From Candidatus Korarchaeum sp. (GTDB taxonomy: Archaea > Korarchaeota > Korarchaeia > Korarchaeales > Korarchaeaceae): a stretch of DNA of 64,000 nucleotides. Position numbers and translations under genes: made by a program. Of this stretch, positions 53,451 through 61,355 are shown one piece after another. How positions within the stretch are numbered: the stretch's first letter is position 1; every line of letters starts with the position of its first letter. The notes under the pieces were generated by a model. It ran no database searches. It was not told the DNA's origin and was given only the letters and a program-made list of their open reading frames with translations. The stretch lies in assembly GCA_020833055.1 (NCBI GenBank), contig JAJHQZ010000001.1, positions 248,001 through 312,000 of the forward strand, read 5' to 3'.

Positions 53451-54555
53451 TATAAATCAGTATTAAGGCGAAGGGTGCGGATATAGTCCAAGTGAGCTTC
53501 CTAGCTAATTTATCATCTATATAGGAGCTCAGGATCTCCGAGAGTATGAGACCACCGTCGAGAGGTAGCATAGGCAATGAGTTTATCGCAGCGAGCCCTA
53601 TACTGAATACCATTGTCAGAAGGAGAAACTCGAGTAATCGAACTGAGAATCCACTGGGCATGGGAATGGAGGGATCGAAGTAGGGGATAGGTTGAACGCC
53701 CAAATAGGGAAACCTCGGATCATCAGGTCTGGAGCCGAGTTTGACTCTGAAGTTACCTTTATCAGTCACTATGTACACTTCATCCCCCGGCTTAAACTTC
53801 CTCAATGCTTCTGAGAGGCTGTTGACATCCTTGACGCTGTAACCATCTACAGCTCTTATCACCACGCCCTCGGGTAATAAGCCCTCGGAAGGCCCCCCCT
53901 GGAGCACCTTCTCAACGTAGACGCCAGAGGGCCTAGCTGAACTCAAGTCTAATGAGAAACCCGGGAAGATGAGTATAGTTACCAGTAAAAAAATCAAAAA
54001 GGTCATGAAATTCGAGAAGATACCTGCAGAATAGATCCCCATTTTCTTTGAGCGATCGAGTTTCCTCAGATATTCTTCATCCGGTTCAACGAAAGCCCCT
54101 AAGATGAAGAAGAGGATGAAAAATGCTATCTTTTTAACAGGGACTCCGAAACGGTAACTCATAACGGCATGTCCTAAGACCTCATGTGCTAATAGCACGA
54201 CGAATATCGAGAGGAGAGAGGGTATCGTTATATCTAAGGTGAGCCCGGGTATTATTGGGACTATTTGAGCGACTTTAGGACCGAATAATGAGTCTATAGT
54301 TATCTTCACTAAGTAGATAGATGATATAATGGATAAAACTATTGTGATAATAACCGATAGTTTGTATAATGGTCCAATGAGTCTCGATATGAGACCGATG
54401 AACTTAGATAAGAGCTTAGAGTCCGTAGATATCTCTAGATAGAAGAAACCGACTTTGAAGTGCTTAACTCTCTTTCTCTCAAGTAAGATGCCGATCACGA
54501 ATAGGATTAACCAAAAGAGGATTAGGTTCCTCATGAAAGTGGGTAAATCTGTCAT
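53425..54555 (-). CDS. Site-2 protease, M50 family, with PDZ domain
   Basis: This intramembrane zinc metalloprotease of 376 residues has several membrane spans, the zinc site VLLAHEVLGHAVMSYRF (HExxH), a PDZ-like insert (VLQGGPSEGLLPEGVVIRAV ... KFKPGDEVYI), and the third ligand region NSLPMLPLDGGLILSE. Such enzymes cut membrane-bound regulators. The window contains two membrane-tethered winged-helix regulators that could be substrates; this link is conjecture. Confidence 0.92.
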   Translation of the reverse strand: MTDLPTFMRNLILFWLILFVIGILLERKRVKHFKVGFFYLEISTDSKLLSKFIGLISRLIGPLYKLSVIITIVLSIISSIYLVKITIDSLFGPKVAQIVPIIPGLTLDITIPSLLSIFVVLLAHEVLGHAVMSYRFGVPVKKIAFFILFFILGAFVEPDEEYLRKLDRSKKMGIYSAGIFSNFMTFLIFLLVTILIFPGFSLDLSSARPSGVYVEKVLQGGPSEGLLPEGVVIRAVDGYSVKDVNSLSEALRKFKPGDEVYIVTDKGNFRVKLGSRPDDPRFPYLGVQPIPYFDPSIPMPSGFSVRLLEFLLLTMVFSIGLAAINSLPMLPLDGGLILSEILSSYIDDKLARKLTWTISAPFALILIYNALLFFLG

Positions 54556-54558
54556 GGG

Positions 54559-55662
54559 CTAGCCCCTCAATATCGCACTGAGTATCTCCGCGAGTGCGTA
54601 AACTGATGGTATATGGACATACTCATCTGGAGAATGGTGATTCCCACCGGATGGTCCCATTATGACTGCCTTTATGTTCCCCAGTTTGTTCAAGTAATTC
54701 GCATCGGATACCGTCCAATAAACGGAGGTCTCGAGCCTCCTCCCGATAGTCCTCTCACAAACTTCCTGAACGTACTCCAAGAATTCATCGTTTTCAGGCA
54801 ATTCGTAAGGTTCCATGAAGGGAGTGGGTCTCTTCATGAGGGAGATAGAGATCTTAGCTTTGAGTTCCGGGGTCTTCCTGAGGTACTCCATGAACCTCTT
54901 CCTTATCACCCCGGGATCCTGACCGGGTGGGTAGTGCCTATCTAACCTGACTAAGCACCTATCCGGATGTGCTATTACCAGTTCAGGGGACTTTATAGTC
55001 AGAGGAGCGACACTTCCACCTATACCATCTACTTTAGGAAGCTCTATAGCCCATAGTATTATCTTAGCTGCCTCTATTATAGCATTGACACCGGCTTCCT
55101 CAGTCCCTAACGACGAGACCCCTATGACATCTACATCGAACACGAACCTCCCGTAAGCTCCTCTGAATAACCTCATGTTCGTTGGTCCTGCAACTATTGC
55201 GCCCCTCACTTTCGGAAGCAAATTGCTCCTCAGGAGCTCATAAGTCCCCCTGCTAAATCCCTCAGCATCGCAGACAGCGGCTAATACAACTCCTTTCCCC
55301 TCGCCCTCCGGGAGGCTCATGATAGCTTCTACCATCGCTGCCAAGGTACTCTTATCGTCATAAGCCCCGAGCCCATAGAAGATGTCACCCTCTAGCTCCC
55401 CCCACGGGTTCTTCGTCCAATCTGAATAGAGTTCGAAGGTATCCGTGTGGGCTAAAAAGAGGATATTGTCTTCTTTCAAGTTCTTGAATGCTATCAAGTT
55501 CCCTGCGCAATCTCTAACTGGTTGATGTACAACTTTATCTACATATTTAGCTAATAAGTCCTGGAGGTAGTATATGAGCTCCCCTTCCCTCCCTCTGAAG
55601 CTCTTTATCCCTACTAGATCGATTAAAATATTCTTCAGTCTCTCCTTGTCTATCGGGCCCAT
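54559..55662 (-). CDS. M20-family metallohydrolase (deacetylase/peptidase)
   Basis: This di-zinc amidohydrolase of the carboxypeptidase/deacylase class has 367 residues. The metal site shows LFLAHTDTFELY, GLGAYDDKSTLAAMVEAI, AAVCDAEGFSRG and, at the end, SGGNHHSPDEYVHI. The substrate is unknown. ATG 55662 is chosen because GAGGAG lies seven bases before it; GTG 55677 would overlap the proteasome stop. It is in the operon psmB2-M20-S2P-Nog1-Trm. Confidence 0.88.
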   Translation of the reverse strand: MGPIDKERLKNILIDLVGIKSFRGREGELIYYLQDLLAKYVDKVVHQPVRDCAGNLIAFKNLKEDNILFLAHTDTFELYSDWTKNPWGELEGDIFYGLGAYDDKSTLAAMVEAIMSLPEGEGKGVVLAAVCDAEGFSRGTYELLRSNLLPKVRGAIVAGPTNMRLFRGAYGRFVFDVDVIGVSSLGTEEAGVNAIIEAAKIILWAIELPKVDGIGGSVAPLTIKSPELVIAHPDRCLVRLDRHYPPGQDPGVIRKRFMEYLRKTPELKAKISISLMKRPTPFMEPYELPENDEFLEYVQEVCERTIGRRLETSVYWTVSDANYLNKLGNIKAVIMGPSGGNHHSPDEYVHIPSVYALAEILSAILRG

Positions 55663-55673
55663 TCGAAATCTCC

Positions 55674-56270
55674 TCACGCGGTCCTAATGGGTATGAACTC
55701 CATCCTATTGCCCCTATTCGTTATAATAAGGAGATCTATTCCATCGCCCGAGAGGGCGTCCCTAGATATAGCTTCTCTCATAGCCCTCTCAGCGAGTTCA
55801 ACAGCCTCCTTCTCACTCATACCTTCCTTAAAGAACCTCTCCAATATTCCCGTCGCTATCTGAGCGCCGCTCCCAACGGCTGAGAAGCTCTCCTCCATCA
55901 GGCCTCCTGCAGGATCTAGGACGAATATCTTGGGACCGCTATTATCTATCCCCCCGACTATGAGCTCGGCATAATATATCCCGCTGAATCTCCCTTGATA
56001 TAACATTATCGAGAGCAATTTCGCTACATTAGTTGGGGTAGCGATTCTCTCGCTCTCGAGCTCATACATCGTTATGTTGTATTTCAGGACATCCACTAGC
56101 TCTTGGAAATCACCGGGCAGACCAGCTGTAGATACGCCCACTCTCTCATTTATCAGGAAGACCTTCCTAGCGGACTTACTTAAGATGAATCCATTGTAAG
56201 AGACTCTCCTATCTGCAGCTAAGACAACTCCTCCATCGAATCTGAGCCCTAAAGCTGTCGCTAGTACCAC
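55674..56270 (-). CDS. Proteasome subunit beta, probably non-catalytic
   Basis: This second 20S beta subunit has 198 residues. Aligning MVLATALGLRFDGGVVLAAD with the active beta (KGTTTVGVKF...) by the invariant Gly and Asp17 places Ala4 at the Thr1 site. Asp20 and Lys36 (Asp17, Lys33) remain, but the nucleophile is missing; Thr5 would be one residue off. The propeptide is not evident. It probably fills the beta ring without cutting, as known for one beta subunit in Sulfolobus. GTG 56270 follows GAGGGGTG. Confidence 0.9.
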   Translation of the reverse strand: MVLATALGLRFDGGVVLAADRRVSYNGFILSKSARKVFLINERVGVSTAGLPGDFQELVDVLKYNITMYELESERIATPTNVAKLLSIMLYQGRFSGIYYAELIVGGIDNSGPKIFVLDPAGGLMEESFSAVGSGAQIATGILERFFKEGMSEKEAVELAERAMREAISRDALSGDGIDLLIITNRGNRMEFIPIRTA

Positions 56271-56293
56271 CTTAACACCCCTCTTTCATATTA

Positions 56294-56368
56294 AGCCCCG
56301 GGCGGGATTCGAACCCGCGCCCTCCGCCTTACCAAGGCGGCGCTCCGACCGGGCTGAGCTACCGGGGC
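56294..56368 (-). tRNA. tRNA-Thr(GGT)
   Basis: The acceptor GCCCCGG pairs with CCGGGGC. The anticodon stem CCGCC/GGCGG has loop TTGGTAA, anticodon GGT. The T arm is CGGG-type GCGGG-TTCGAAT-CCCGC. The discriminator is U, usual for archaeal tRNA-Thr. A TATA box (TTTATAAAT on the minus strand near 56391-56399) lies inside the 3' end of the upstream gene and predicts a start near the first tRNA base. Confidence 0.95.
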
Positions 56369-56379
56369 CCCCACTTAGG

Positions 56380-58047
56380 TCAACTCGACTCATTTATAAA
56401 AATACTTAGATCCCTACAGGACTTGAATAGGATCGATATTGTGAATAATGTGATAACTAAAATCGAGATATACGGAAGAAGCTTCATGAAATCAAAGCTC
56501 TTCCCTATCTTAACTTCAATATTATCTCCCGGACTGAAGTAGCCAGCGTAAGCAGTCGATAGTGTAGTTATATATATGAAGGTCCCTTCTTCATCTTCAA
56601 ACCAATTTGAGTATATGCTTGGCTTATCGGAATTGATAGATGGAGGTCCTCTCTCAGGTACCCTTAAGAATATTGTAGGCGTCTCATTCAATATACTCAC
56701 CCGATAAACCCCTCTCCCCTCTCTAACTCCGAAGGGGAGGTCACTAGGCCTTAACTTAATGGTAGGATCCCCTAGAAGTAGTTCGTTTGCCGCTCTGTCA
56801 TCAGATATGCCTCCTGATTCCCTTATGCGTAAGTTGTTCACTATCCTGACGGCATCCCCTAAGCTCTCCCCACTCATCAATAGCATGAGAATCAGATCCG
56901 GATAAGAAGTCCCGAACTCTGAACTGACGCTGAATTCCACTTTTGTAGATCCAACGTATGCGAGAGCACCGGAATCTAGGAAAGAGTATGCGATGGATTC
57001 CTCTGGGTTCACTAGCTCTTCGAACTTAAGGGTATCGCATGAGAGCGTGATGATAATAGATCCGGGGATTGCAGAGCCCCTGATAGTAGAAGCTGTGATC
57101 ACAGGATGACTATCTGATTTCAATGCCATAACATAGGGGTTCCCGTGAAGCGATAGGTATATAATGCTCCTGCCCCTCAATAAGGATTTTACGAGATCTC
57201 CCGTTAAGTTAGAGTAACTGATATCGGGGTGGTAGATCTTAGAGGGGATGCCCATGAGGGAGGAGATCCACTCGACTTTCCTAGCTAGGGGGAGATCCTC
57301 TATTAGTGAGATCCCGATGAATTCCTGAGGTCTCTGGGATGACTCACTAGCTAGGAGCATGAGGAAGGGTGTTTCTATATAGTTCCCGGTGATCAAGCCG
57401 AAGGAGGCATCTATATATGGATCTTCATCTATCTCCGTCAAAATCTCCAGTAGATGCTTGTATCTCTGATAGCTATCCTTAGTGATGGGTCTCGTTACCA
57501 CGATAACGTATGAGACGTTCCTCAGGAGCGAGGGATCGAAGTTATAATCAGCATCCAAGAGAGATGCGTTCTTTAACAAAGCCGTGTAACTCGCTAGGAA
57601 GGAGTATTCGACCCCATCAGAGCTGTAGAATATTACGGAAACGTCCCTTCCTCTCGAAAGTTTGTCCTCAAATTCGTCAGTTTGATTCACTAAAGTTAGT
57701 ACGTCATGGACTGAGATATCCTCGAGGGATTCTGAGGCGTATAGGAGCGCGTAAGCTAGCTTATGCGGATCCAACTTTTCCAAAAGCTTATCATTATATT
57801 CATCTTTAGGTATTATACTAAATGAAATATTGTAATTATAGATTACATTTTTCAACCTTTCGATATCTTTCGTTAATATAATTCTCACATTTCCCTCTTT
57901 GACATGCGGGAGCATCGGGATTAAGCTAGCTAGACTCTCAGATAATATTATGTTAGATCCTCGCTCAGATGATAACGGGATGCATTGTAGTATCATCAGT
58001 ATCAGTAATATTAGGATTTGAGCTCTCAAACTCTCACTTCTCTTCAC
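56380..58047 (-). CDS. Gingipain (C25)-like membrane-anchored cysteine protease homologue
   Basis: The 555-residue product has an N-terminal leader (LILLILMILQCIPLSS), a large exported region and a C-terminal span (LPYISILVITLFTISILFKS). The caspase-like domain has the His-Gly of YLSLHGNPY (His301), the Cys of ITLSCDTLKF (Cys337), and the following SIAYSFLDSGALAYVGSTKV and LLLGDPTI, which match the order seen in peptidase C25. Activity is inferred. Start GTG 58047 overlaps the upstream gene; TTG 58029 is an alternative. Confidence 0.7.
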   Translation of the reverse strand: MKRSESLRAQILILLILMILQCIPLSSERGSNIILSESLASLIPMLPHVKEGNVRIILTKDIERLKNVIYNYNISFSIIPKDEYNDKLLEKLDPHKLAYALLYASESLEDISVHDVLTLVNQTDEFEDKLSRGRDVSVIFYSSDGVEYSFLASYTALLKNASLLDADYNFDPSLLRNVSYVIVVTRPITKDSYQRYKHLLEILTEIDEDPYIDASFGLITGNYIETPFLMLLASESSQRPQEFIGISLIEDLPLARKVEWISSLMGIPSKIYHPDISYSNLTGDLVKSLLRGRSIIYLSLHGNPYVMALKSDSHPVITASTIRGSAIPGSIIITLSCDTLKFEELVNPEESIAYSFLDSGALAYVGSTKVEFSVSSEFGTSYPDLILMLLMSGESLGDAVRIVNNLRIRESGGISDDRAANELLLGDPTIKLRPSDLPFGVREGRGVYRVSILNETPTIFLRVPERGPPSINSDKPSIYSNWFEDEEGTFIYITTLSTAYAGYFSPGDNIEVKIGKSFDFMKLLPYISILVITLFTISILFKSCRDLSIFINESS

Positions 58048-58465
58048 ACATCTTCTTGAGCATGATTATGTAGTGCGAGTTCCCGAAACCGTACTCCCTG
58101 ATTATCCCCTCTAGATCGTGAGAGATGAAACATGGACTATTGCAAGTAGGAGTTCTCTTCACATAGAAGGCCACTATCCTCCACTCCTCATCCCCCTTCA
58201 TGATCTCAGAGAGTTCTGGGAACTTCTGCTTAGATGAGAGGATCCCCCTGAGGAATGTTATCGTAAGGTCTGATATGAATTTTAATGATTTCTCCGACGA
58301 ATATCCGTAAAGTTTTGCTAAATCCCTAACAGCAGAAGAGATTACTCCCTCTAAATCCCCCGTTTCCCTCCTCATAGAGCACCTCATCATCGAGTGCCAC
58401 GCACTTAAAACAGTACCTCCACTATCAATCGATAAGTTGTCAGGAGGGATTGAGCTATATCTCAT
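58034..58465 (-). CDS. Hypothetical protein directly after tRNA-Gly
   Basis: The 143-residue product is mainly helical (AVRDLAKLYGYSSEKSLKFI), with a Cys pair (PTCNSPC). No family is recognised. The ATG (58465) comes one base after the tRNA-Gly 3' end, so tRNA maturation by RNase Z would leave an almost leaderless mRNA. No other promoter is seen, since the only TATA (minus strand, about 58563-58571) fits the tRNA start. ATG 58390 is a possible shorter start. It overlaps the C25-like gene by 14 bases. Confidence 0.55.
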   Translation of the reverse strand: MRYSSIPPDNLSIDSGGTVLSAWHSMMRCSMRRETGDLEGVISSAVRDLAKLYGYSSEKSLKFISDLTITFLRGILSSKQKFPELSEIMKGDEEWRIVAFYVKRTPTCNSPCFISHDLEGIIREYGFGNSHYIIMLKKMCEEK

Positions 58466-58466
58466 A

Positions 58467-58540
58467 TGCGGCCGCCGGGATTTGAACCCGGGTCTCCGGC
58501 TTGGAGGGCCGGCATCCTGTCCAGGCTAGACTACGGCCGC
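58467..58540 (-). tRNA. tRNA-Gly(TCC)
   Basis: The acceptor GCGGCCG pairs with CGGCCGC. The anticodon stem CCGGC/GCCGG has loop CCTCCAA, anticodon TCC, with C rather than U at position 33. The T arm is CCGGG-TTCAAAT-CCCGG. Discriminator A is at 58467. A protein start codon follows after one base. Confidence 0.93.
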
Positions 58541-58761
58541 CCTCTTACGTTGGAGTATCGATCTAAAAAACATTACGACTGAAGTAATCTCCAGAGGGTC
58601 TCCGAGAAGTATTATTACTGAGTTTTAGGTAAAAAATATTATGATATCCACTAAATTAAATAAAACATTTCCTCATCTTCTCTTCTCTATAAATATTCTA
58701 CAGAGAAATGTGAAATAATTATTAAAATTTTTCTGCAACTTTGATTCATCTATAAGCTTGA

Positions 58762-58787
58762 CGAAAGATTTATATATAATACTTTCG
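58762..58787 (+). promoter_or_regulatory. tfb promoter: TATA box bracketed by an inverted repeat
   Basis: TTTATATA (58770-58777) lies between CGAAAG (58762-58767) and CTTTCG (58782-58787), exact reverse complements. The box would start transcription near 58800, ten bases before ATG 58810. A protein bound to both arms would cover the TATA, suggesting control of TFB level. The tbp promoter has a similar plan with different arm sequences. Confidence 0.5.
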
Positions 58788-58809
58788 GAATATCTTCGGC
58801 AATACGCTA

Positions 58810-59829
58810 ATGGGGTGGGTGAGTCGACTGCCTAAAGGGCTCGAGGGGCGGGATGCCCCGGATTATTCGGGTGAGGAGATCAGGTGTCCTAGATGTGGTA
58901 GTAAGAATATCGTCGAGGATCCAAATACTGGGGACTTAGTTTGCCAGAACTGCGGGTTGATACTGGATTCAAGTGCGCTGGACTTCTCTAAGGACTGGAG
59001 AGCCTTCGATTCGGATGAGTACGTTGAGAGGGCTCATGCTGGTGCTCCTGTAACTCCTCTAAGGCCTGGGTTCGGTCTAGATACCGATATAGTCCTCACT
59101 AAGGGGGCCAGTAAGAAGTCCGTGAATCTACTGAAGAGAGCTCAGAAGCATGCTGCTGACTCCAAGGAGAAGACGATAGAGCCGGCCCTTAGGAAGATAA
59201 GAGATGCAGCTGATTCCTTAGTCCTCCCGCAGGAGACTATAGAGGATGCAGCAACCCTCTACAGGATGGCTGCTAGAGCAGGTCTCGTTAAGGGGAGGAG
59301 TATGGATGCGATGGTAGCTGCTGTCATTTACGCTGCCTGTAGGAGGACGGATGTCCCAAAGACTCTGGAGGAGATATCTAAATTCTTCGCTCTGGAGGAG
59401 AAGGAGATCGGAAGGAGCTTCAGGTTCCTCTTCAGGAAATTGGGGATACAGATCCCCCCGCCCAAGCCTGAGAACTTCGTCTACCTGATAGCATCAAAGC
59501 TCTCGTTACCGGAGGAAGTAGCGACGCAAGCAATCAGGATAATAAAGATAGCGAAGAGGAACGGAGCTACTATGGGGAGGGAACCAGTTGGAGTAGCGGC
59601 AGCAGCTGTATACATGGCATGTCAGGAGCTGGGACTTCACAGGACGCAGAGGGAGTTAGCACAGGCAGCTAATGTCACGGAAGTCACAGTGAGGAACAGA
59701 TATAAGGAGCTTATAGCGAGGGCTAGGAACGATTGGCTCGAGGAGATAGGAGAGGAGAAGCTGAACGAACTGAAGAGGAGAGTAGCTGAGTACATGAAAG
59801 TCTCGCAGGCCACTCAACCCGTTAAGTAA
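58810..59829 (+). CDS. tfb: Transcription initiation factor B (TFB/TFIIB)
   Basis: TFB bridges TBP and RNA polymerase at archaeal promoters. The 339-residue product has a zinc ribbon (Cys26, 29, 45, 48 in RCPRCGSKN...LVCQNCGLIL), the B-reader/linker region (DFSKDWRAFDSDEYVERAHA), and two cyclin-like repeats, the second ending with a recognition helix (RTQRELAQAANVTEVTVRNR). It lies next to rpoP, and tbp is 850 bases downstream. Confidence 0.97.
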   Translation: MGWVSRLPKGLEGRDAPDYSGEEIRCPRCGSKNIVEDPNTGDLVCQNCGLILDSSALDFSKDWRAFDSDEYVERAHAGAPVTPLRPGFGLDTDIVLTKGASKKSVNLLKRAQKHAADSKEKTIEPALRKIRDAADSLVLPQETIEDAATLYRMAARAGLVKGRSMDAMVAAVIYAACRRTDVPKTLEEISKFFALEEKEIGRSFRFLFRKLGIQIPPPKPENFVYLIASKLSLPEEVATQAIRIIKIAKRNGATMGREPVGVAAAAVYMACQELGLHRTQRELAQAANVTEVTVRNRYKELIARARNDWLEEIGEEKLNELKRRVAEYMKVSQATQPVK

Positions 59830-59872
59830 CGTATAAAAAGGGAGAGTTCGACTCGAGCCCGGGGGTGCCCGG

Positions 59873-60016
59873 TTGTATCAGTGCTTGAGGTGCGGCTATA
59901 TCTTCACTAAGGAGGAGATGGAGGAGTACTTTAAGGATTTCAAGTGCCCTAGGTGCGGTTATAGGATACTTAGGAAAGTGAGGAAGGAGGAGCCTAAGGT
60001 GGTGAAGGCGATCTGA
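59873..60016 (+). CDS. rpoP: RNA polymerase subunit P (Rpo12)
   Basis: The 47-residue product is the small zinc-binding RNAP subunit: MYQCLRCGYIFTKEEMEEYF, then FKCPRCGYRILRKVRKEEPK, with the two CxxC knuckles of Rpo12. Start TTG 59873 follows GGGGGTGCCCGG. Its stop is one base before the signal peptidase ATG (60018), so they are probably one transcript. Confidence 0.93.
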   Translation: MYQCLRCGYIFTKEEMEEYFKDFKCPRCGYRILRKVRKEEPKVVKAI

Positions 60017-60017
60017 A

Positions 60018-60554
60018 ATGAGTAGTGGGAAGTCTATAAAGAGAGAGATAATATCCTTAATCGCGGTACTGATATTATTCCTGCTGATATTTCAAGTGGT
60101 AATCCCGAGTATCTCAGGGGTACCTACACCGTTCACTGTAGTGACTTCAGGTTCTATGAGGCCCACTTTAGAGCCGGGGGATTTCATAATAGTAGTTGGT
60201 TGCGATCCCTATAAACTCAAGGAAGGAGATATAATAGTTTTCAAGGTCCCTTGGTCTGAGAACATGATAGTTCATAGGATAATTAAGATAGAGAGAGGGC
60301 CGGATGGACTTATCTTCTATACTAAGGGAGATAATAATCTAATAGCGGATCCAGGGTATAGGAAGCCATCAGATATATATGGGAAGGTCCTGACGGATGA
60401 GAAGGGGAATGTCCTATTCAGAGTACCATGGATAGGTTACTTCCTCGAGGTGCTTCAGATACTCCCGGTGAAGTTAGCGTTAGCCGGCCTTATCGTAGGT
60501 TACTTGATATACGATTACTCGAAGGAGATGAGATTAAAATCTGATGAATCTTAA
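60018..60554 (+). CDS. Signal peptidase I, archaeal Sec11 type
   Basis: This membrane protease removes secretory leaders. The 178-residue product has an N-terminal span (IISLIAVLILFLLIFQVVI), the catalytic Ser in VVTSGSMRPTLEPGDFIIV, His in MIVHRIIKI (in place of the bacterial Lys), and Asp in TKGDNNLIADPG. A C-terminal span (VKLALAGLIVGYLIYDYS) follows. It would process the secreted proteins coded in this window. Confidence 0.94.
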   Translation: MSSGKSIKREIISLIAVLILFLLIFQVVIPSISGVPTPFTVVTSGSMRPTLEPGDFIIVVGCDPYKLKEGDIIVFKVPWSENMIVHRIIKIERGPDGLIFYTKGDNNLIADPGYRKPSDIYGKVLTDEKGNVLFRVPWIGYFLEVLQILPVKLALAGLIVGYLIYDYSKEMRLKSDES

Positions 60555-60615
60555 GGGGACTCCTAGTCCCTGAGTGGATGCGAAAATCTCGAGGATCGCT
60601 GTTCATGAGAGCACC

Positions 60616-60659
60616 TATTTATATATAGTGGTGCCGCGCCTTAAATATGAACGCGGTAC
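60616..60659 (+). promoter_or_regulatory. tbp promoter region with inverted repeat around a TATA-like box
   Basis: Two TATA-like elements are seen: TTTATATATA (60618-60627) and TTAAATAT (60641-60648). The second is bracketed by GTGCCGCG (60631-60638) and CGCGGTAC (60652-60659), reverse complements in seven of eight positions. ATG is at 60674. The arrangement fits an operator over a promoter, perhaps for autoregulation of TBP. Confidence 0.5.
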
Positions 60660-60673
60660 ATTGGTGAAAAATC

Positions 60674-61309
60674 ATGTCCCTCGAAAGTGATGAGAGGGGG
60701 GATTCTTCTGAGATAGTCTCAGAGGAGGAGAGGATCCAGAGGATCCTGAAGAATATTAGGGAACCTGAGATCGCTATACAGAACGTAGTATCTTCTGCTG
60801 ATATAAGGCAGAGGCTGGACCTTCATGAGATATCCAGGAGGATCAAGAAATCTAGATATGATCCAGAAAAGTTCCCTGGGCTTGTTTTAAAGATAGATGA
60901 ACCAAAAGCAGCTTTATTGCTTTTCAGTAGCGGTAAGTTCGTTTGTACTGGGACGAAATCTGTCGAAGAGTCGGCTAAAGCTATAAACGCAGCTATAGAA
61001 GTGCTTCAGAAGCATGGTATAGAGGTGAAAGGGAGACCTTTGATAAAAGCGGAGAACATAGTTGCCTCAGCTAAGCTTCATGTCAAAGTGGATATAGAGA
61101 GACTCGCTCTCGAGCTCGAAAATACCCTCTATGAACCTGAGCAGTTCCCCGGTCTCATTTTCAGGATGAGAGATCCCGATGTAGTATTCCTCATATTCGC
61201 CTCAGGGAGTCTCGTTTGCACAGGGGCTAAGAAGGAATCCGATGTGAGGAGAGCTGTATATAAACTCAGGGATATCTTAGCTAGGAAGGGATATCTAGTA
61301 TTCGAGTGA
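60674..61309 (+). CDS. tbp: TATA-box-binding protein
   Basis: The saddle-shaped general factor has 211 residues. It holds two direct repeats: IQNVVSSADIRQRLDLHEIS ... FPGLVLKIDEPKAALLLFSS and AENIVASAKLHVKVDIERLA ... FPGLIFRMRDPDVVFLIFAS, each ending GxxVCTGxK. An acidic N-terminal extension of about 30 residues (SDERGDSSEIVSEEER) is longer than in many archaeal TBPs. Confidence 0.97.
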   Translation: MSLESDERGDSSEIVSEEERIQRILKNIREPEIAIQNVVSSADIRQRLDLHEISRRIKKSRYDPEKFPGLVLKIDEPKAALLLFSSGKFVCTGTKSVEESAKAINAAIEVLQKHGIEVKGRPLIKAENIVASAKLHVKVDIERLALELENTLYEPEQFPGLIFRMRDPDVVFLIFASGSLVCTGAKKESDVRRAVYKLRDILARKGYLVFE

Positions 61310-61355
61310 TACCTCACATTTTTTATTTTTATAGTAGTGAGTGGGTGGGGATATC

